In this document: positions 60,601-64,000 of the stretch, in pieces
Position numbering within the stretch: the stretch's first letter is position 1
Layout of the letters: every line of letters starts with the position of its first letter
DNA from: Stercorarius parasiticus
Lineage: Eukaryota; Chordata; Aves; Charadriiformes; Stercorariidae
NCBI GenBank assembly: GCA_013396915.1
Contig: VWZL01001948.1
Coordinates: 32,730 to 96,729, forward strand
DNA: 64,000 nucleotides
Direction: 5' to 3'
Program-made: the position numbers and the translations under genes
Notes under the pieces: model-generated
Told to the model about the DNA's origin: nothing
Database searches by the model: none
Seen by the model: the letters and a program-made list of their open reading frames with translations, nothing else

Positions 60601-63480
60601 GGATGCTCAGGAGAAAATCCTGCACGACATGTCTAAATTCTCCACACGATGCCTGAGAAGCTTAGGCGTTCAGCTAGTGCATCGGCTATGGAGCGGTCAA
60701 CAGGCTACAACTTTTATCTAGACACACTCAAGAGGAAGCACCTGAGACCGTTCTGGTACCGTAGAATCCAAGAAGGTGCCTCAGTTTATACAAATGTCGC
60801 AAAAACGGCAAAGAACTTGGGGGCAGGTGACCACTGTCCACCTCAGCAGTGGGTATGGATAAGATGCAGTTTGCATTGCAAGCGTAGCCTTGATCATGAA
60901 TTAAAACAACTATGGGAATTCCGTGTACTGCCAGGGAAAATCTAATTAAGCTCCATTATTCAGGCTACGTAGAACTAAAGGTATAATTTATCCTCCTCCC
61001 ATAGCCCTTCCAATCAGCTGCCTTCAGGCGTGCTAGTTGTGAAGCCATTTCCAATGATGTAGATACTCATCTCCAGACACATCCTGATGGCTGAATCAAC
61101 TCATTTTAAACAGACTTGTGGCCAACGTATATCTGGTGGTTGGCAAAAAACAAGTTTCAGCTGACACTTGGGCTAGATCGGAACCAGGGAAAGATGCTTC
61201 AAAGCCCCCAACCACGAGCCATTGGAGCCGCTCGATCCCCTCCTCAGCAGGCAGTTCTCCGCTGATTCAGCATCCATGTCCGCAAATGAGAAACAGCCAT
61301 CAAAATTTAGCAAGTTATGATTCTCAGCTGCTAACTGAGAATTAGTTAAGGTGTTCTTAGGGAAGAGCGCTCCCCGAAAGACAAGGAATAAGGTGTCAAA
61401 AAACCATGAGTGAGTAAATTAAGAAAACAGAGTTTGCACTAAAGCCCCACCTCAACTTCAAACAACTTTGTATCAGATCAATGGAGTAAAAGTACTAGAG
61501 AGAGCTTATGCAGTCTTTTAAAGTAACTTGCTAGCCACAAAAGATTACTCTAGAAAGTCACAGTTATCTTTTATCTGACACCTTTACAGTTGTAAAAAGT
61601 TGTCAGGCAACATGGTAATGATACATTTAAAAGAAACAATTAGTGGGGAAAAAAAATTATGACACACCATTAATGCCTTGTAGCAGAGAGATGAGCCTTT
61701 TTACCTAGGCTCTCCAAGTTACCCTAACTTTCAATTTCAAGACATCTTGGGGGTTTACCCATCTCTTGAGACCCTCAAATGGAGATACATTTGCCTTCCA
61801 GGAAAGCATCCTTGGCTAAATACAAGTCATATTTTGGCGTAACAACTTGCTGGATGCACATGAACGAAGCACAGTACCTTGTGACACACAGGTCAGACTA
61901 CAGATTTCGTTGACTCTGGTTCTAAACGCTTCACATTTTACTTGCAGCACATTAAACAAACAAACAAAAAAATGCTGCTAAGGTCTCCATCCAATGAAAC
62001 AGGTTTAATATGGGGAAAAAAGGCAACAACCAGCTAATTATAGAGTTTTGCAATGGCACAACATGCACAAAGAAAAAATTACCAGACGAATTTGAGGATA
62101 TAAATGGTCTTCATGCAAATTATGTCAGCTGTTGTGGCCACACGCCATCTCTGCGGCAGAAGTCTTTGGGTGACGGTGTTTACCGTGCCCAAGCAGAGGC
62201 AGGACAGGATAACCCAACCACTGGGGAACCACTGGTCAAACTGAGAAACGCACATGCGGCTTCTCACGCTACATGCGTGTAAGGTCCAGAAGAGCTCTAG
62301 TGAGAGGTCCAGCTGTGGCAACTACAAGAAAGGACACCAGGATTTTTATCAGGAAACTTTCATTATCTCAATTGTGAGCAGCTATTTCGTTTCCATATAG
62401 CAGATAAGTAACTGCTAAGGCTTTGTCCATCCCAGACTTTCAGATCTGTCCACTGTCAGCAGCAATGGAAATCTGTGAAAGAAGCTATCAATCTTGCACA
62501 TTCAAGCCAGAAAGCATCTGAAAACCCAAGTCACTGGCTGACATGAGCACTCTTAACACAATTGCTGCAAACTCCTGTAACAACAGTGACAACATGGCAT
62601 GAAGAAATGACTTGTGCAAGCAGAGATGGAGCCTGTGATCTTATTCCACATAAAACTTTCCGGCTACAAGGAAGAAGGGGCTTCTATTACTTCTCCAAGC
62701 TTCCCACACAGCACCAATCCATGTCTTCATTATCTACATCCTCCTGCAGCCACCCCTCATCCATTCACACCCCCCCCCTCCCCGTGCCTGCTGTCTCCCT
62801 GCTACCTCAAACAGCAGCAGAGTGCAACGAATATGACTTGTTACTCCTCGGGTTTTCTGGCCAGTCATCCAAAAATCTCTCCACAACCTCATCAACTTGC
62901 TACACTGCTGCCTTGGAAAATCTCTGCCAGCGCTGCAACCGTTCGCGTTTGGCCGGTTTTCCCCACGGCCATATGGTCTCAACGCCTCTCCCCCGCTCGC
63001 CATAAAAGCTGCAGTTGTAATTCGGTAAAAATGAGAAGCCCGCATCCCCCCTGCTCACGGCTGCTGTGTGGGTTTTTCCAAGAGCTGCGATGAGGAATGT
63101 TAAACAAACACCTTTAATTAAAGGAATGTTTGTTTAATGTAATTAAATGCCTAAGGAACACCACACTGTTGCAGCCCTGGGTAGTTCTGCAGTATGTGCT
63201 ATACCTTGCGATACTCTAGTGCAAGGGAAATAATGCAAGCAAATGACATAATCCGGCAGTAAATATCCAAATATTAAGCAGCATCCAACCCATGCTATCC
63301 ATTTACCAATGCCTACGTGTCAAGAGGAACTGGCACTCATCTATCAGCCGAAAAATAGGCCAAACTTGTGAGTCTGAGTTACAAAAAAATCCTGAAAAAA
63401 AAATAAAGGAATAAAAGCCCAGCCCCAAACCCACAGTGTTTTCAGTCCCCTTTCCTCTGCTCTTTTTACTACCTTTCTAT
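54645..63480 (-). other. ZBTB1: ZBTB1 first intron (inferred)
   Basis: The acceptor at 54645 requires an upstream exon, and the only promoter-like sequence is the CpG-rich block at the right edge. The roughly 8.8 kb between holds one CR1 copy (58063-58312) and no recognisable coding exon. Frames of about 100-160 codons at 58.3-58.8 and 62.6-63.1 kb are low-complexity or overlap on opposite strands. Confidence 0.6.
58063..58312 (+). mobile_element. CR1 retroposon, 3' 250 bases
   Basis: A well-preserved CR1 3' region: agggtagattcagactagat, ataaggaagaatttttt, ggtggtgaaacactggccca, gttgcccagagaggtggt, ccatccctgaaaacattcaa, ggtcaggttggacggggctc and gagcaacctgatctaggt, ending ccattctacgattctatg. 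It is 5' truncated, lies in the ZBTB1 intron, and is antisense to the gene. Confidence 0.95.
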
Positions 63481-63559
63481 CCGGGAAGACAAGAGGAGCC
63501 CTTTGAGGGACGAGACTTTCGACACCACTCCCAGAGCGACACAGGGCTTGTTTTTAAGT

Positions 63560-64000
63560 GAAAAAACTATTCCCCTTCCTCCCCAGCCGCCTCCAAGGCG
63601 ATCCCGTGCGCTGCCAGCCCCGAGTGAAACCCAAGTCTCCCGCCTGGCAGGGTGGAGCATTCCCTCCAGGCTGCAGCTCAGTTTTTCGCTAAACTACTGC
63701 AACTGAGTCGAAGTTTTGAGGGTTGGTTTTGTGTTTGTTTTTTTTTTTTAAAGAAAGAAAAAAAAAAGAGAAGGCAGCTCGGACCCGCCGGCCTGCTGGC
63801 GGGAGGGGTGGCGGGACGGGACGGGTCTAGGCGGCGATAACGGCACTCGAGATGTTTAACGTGACTTGAAGCCCCAGAGTAAATAGGGCAGCAGCGCGGT
63901 GCCCTTCCCCGCCTCACGCCCCCGCACCTCCCTAGGCCGCTTCTCGTTTTCCAGCGCCGGCGCCCCGGCCCAGCGCCGCAGCATCCCCCGACCCCCCCTC
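63560..64000. promoter_or_regulatory. ZBTB1: CpG-rich promoter region, probably ZBTB1 (shared with ZBTB25)
   Basis: GC content and CpG density rise sharply to the right edge (gacccgccggcctgctggcg near 63781, cgccggcgccccggcccagc near 63955). ZBTB1 needs a non-coding first exon upstream of 54645. In human the ZBTB1 and ZBTB25 promoters are head-to-head. I could not place the first exon's donor: GAAAG|GTAGTA near 63470 and GGGC|GTGAGG near 63909 on the minus strand are possibilities only. Confidence 0.55.

Noticed and set aside
62562..63093. 147- and 159-codon plus-strand frames near the right edge
   Set aside because: Low-complexity His/Pro/Ser composition, two overlapping frames and no homology I recognise. 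Most likely chance within the ZBTB1 intron.
1..64000. A new defence, mobile or biosynthetic system
   Set aside because: The window is an ordinary, syntenic vertebrate locus with three known genes and common avian repeats. Nothing in it groups into an undescribed multi-gene system.

Overview
This is nuclear DNA from a vertebrate, almost certainly a neognath bird and probably a neoavian. Three things point there. CR1 retroposon ends are scattered through the window. There is a solo LTR of the ERVL type that is abundant in neoavian genomes. The gene order ZBTB1 - HSPA2 - PPP1R36, all in one orientation, matches human chromosome 14q23 and its avian counterpart. Most open frames in the window are chance frames in non-coding DNA.

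All three recognisable genes are on the minus strand, so the window reads right to left. At the right edge (about 63.5-64.0 kb) is a GC- and CpG-rich block that I take to be the ZBTB1 promoter with its non-coding first exon. In human this promoter is shared head-to-head with ZBTB25, which would lie just beyond the edge. A roughly 9 kb intron leads to the single coding exon of ZBTB1 (52489-54624, 711 residues). About 18 kb of AT-rich DNA without a recognisable gene follows. Next come a CpG island and a compact heat-shock promoter (TATA box, heat-shock element, several inverted CCAAT boxes, a 14-base assembly gap), then intronless HSPA2 (32559-34463, 634 residues), the bird's main heat-inducible HSP70 by family knowledge.

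Downstream of HSPA2 lies PPP1R36, a protein phosphatase 1 regulatory subunit. I assembled it by hand from short exons on the minus strand between about 22.5 kb and 5.9 kb. Adjacent exons agree in splice phase, and the product (about 440 residues) is near the mammalian length. Most exons are firm. The first exon and one short exon near 19.2 kb are tentative.

The rest is introns, intergenic DNA and repeats: CR1 fragments, two MIR-like SINE relics, a solo LTR with target-site duplication, an LTR scrap and a few small tandem or inverted repeats. I found no tRNA, rRNA, CRISPR array, operon or novel system. The points most worth checking are the PPP1R36 5' end, its 40-base exon, acidic tail and possible PP1-docking motif, and the HSPA2 promoter across the assembly gap.
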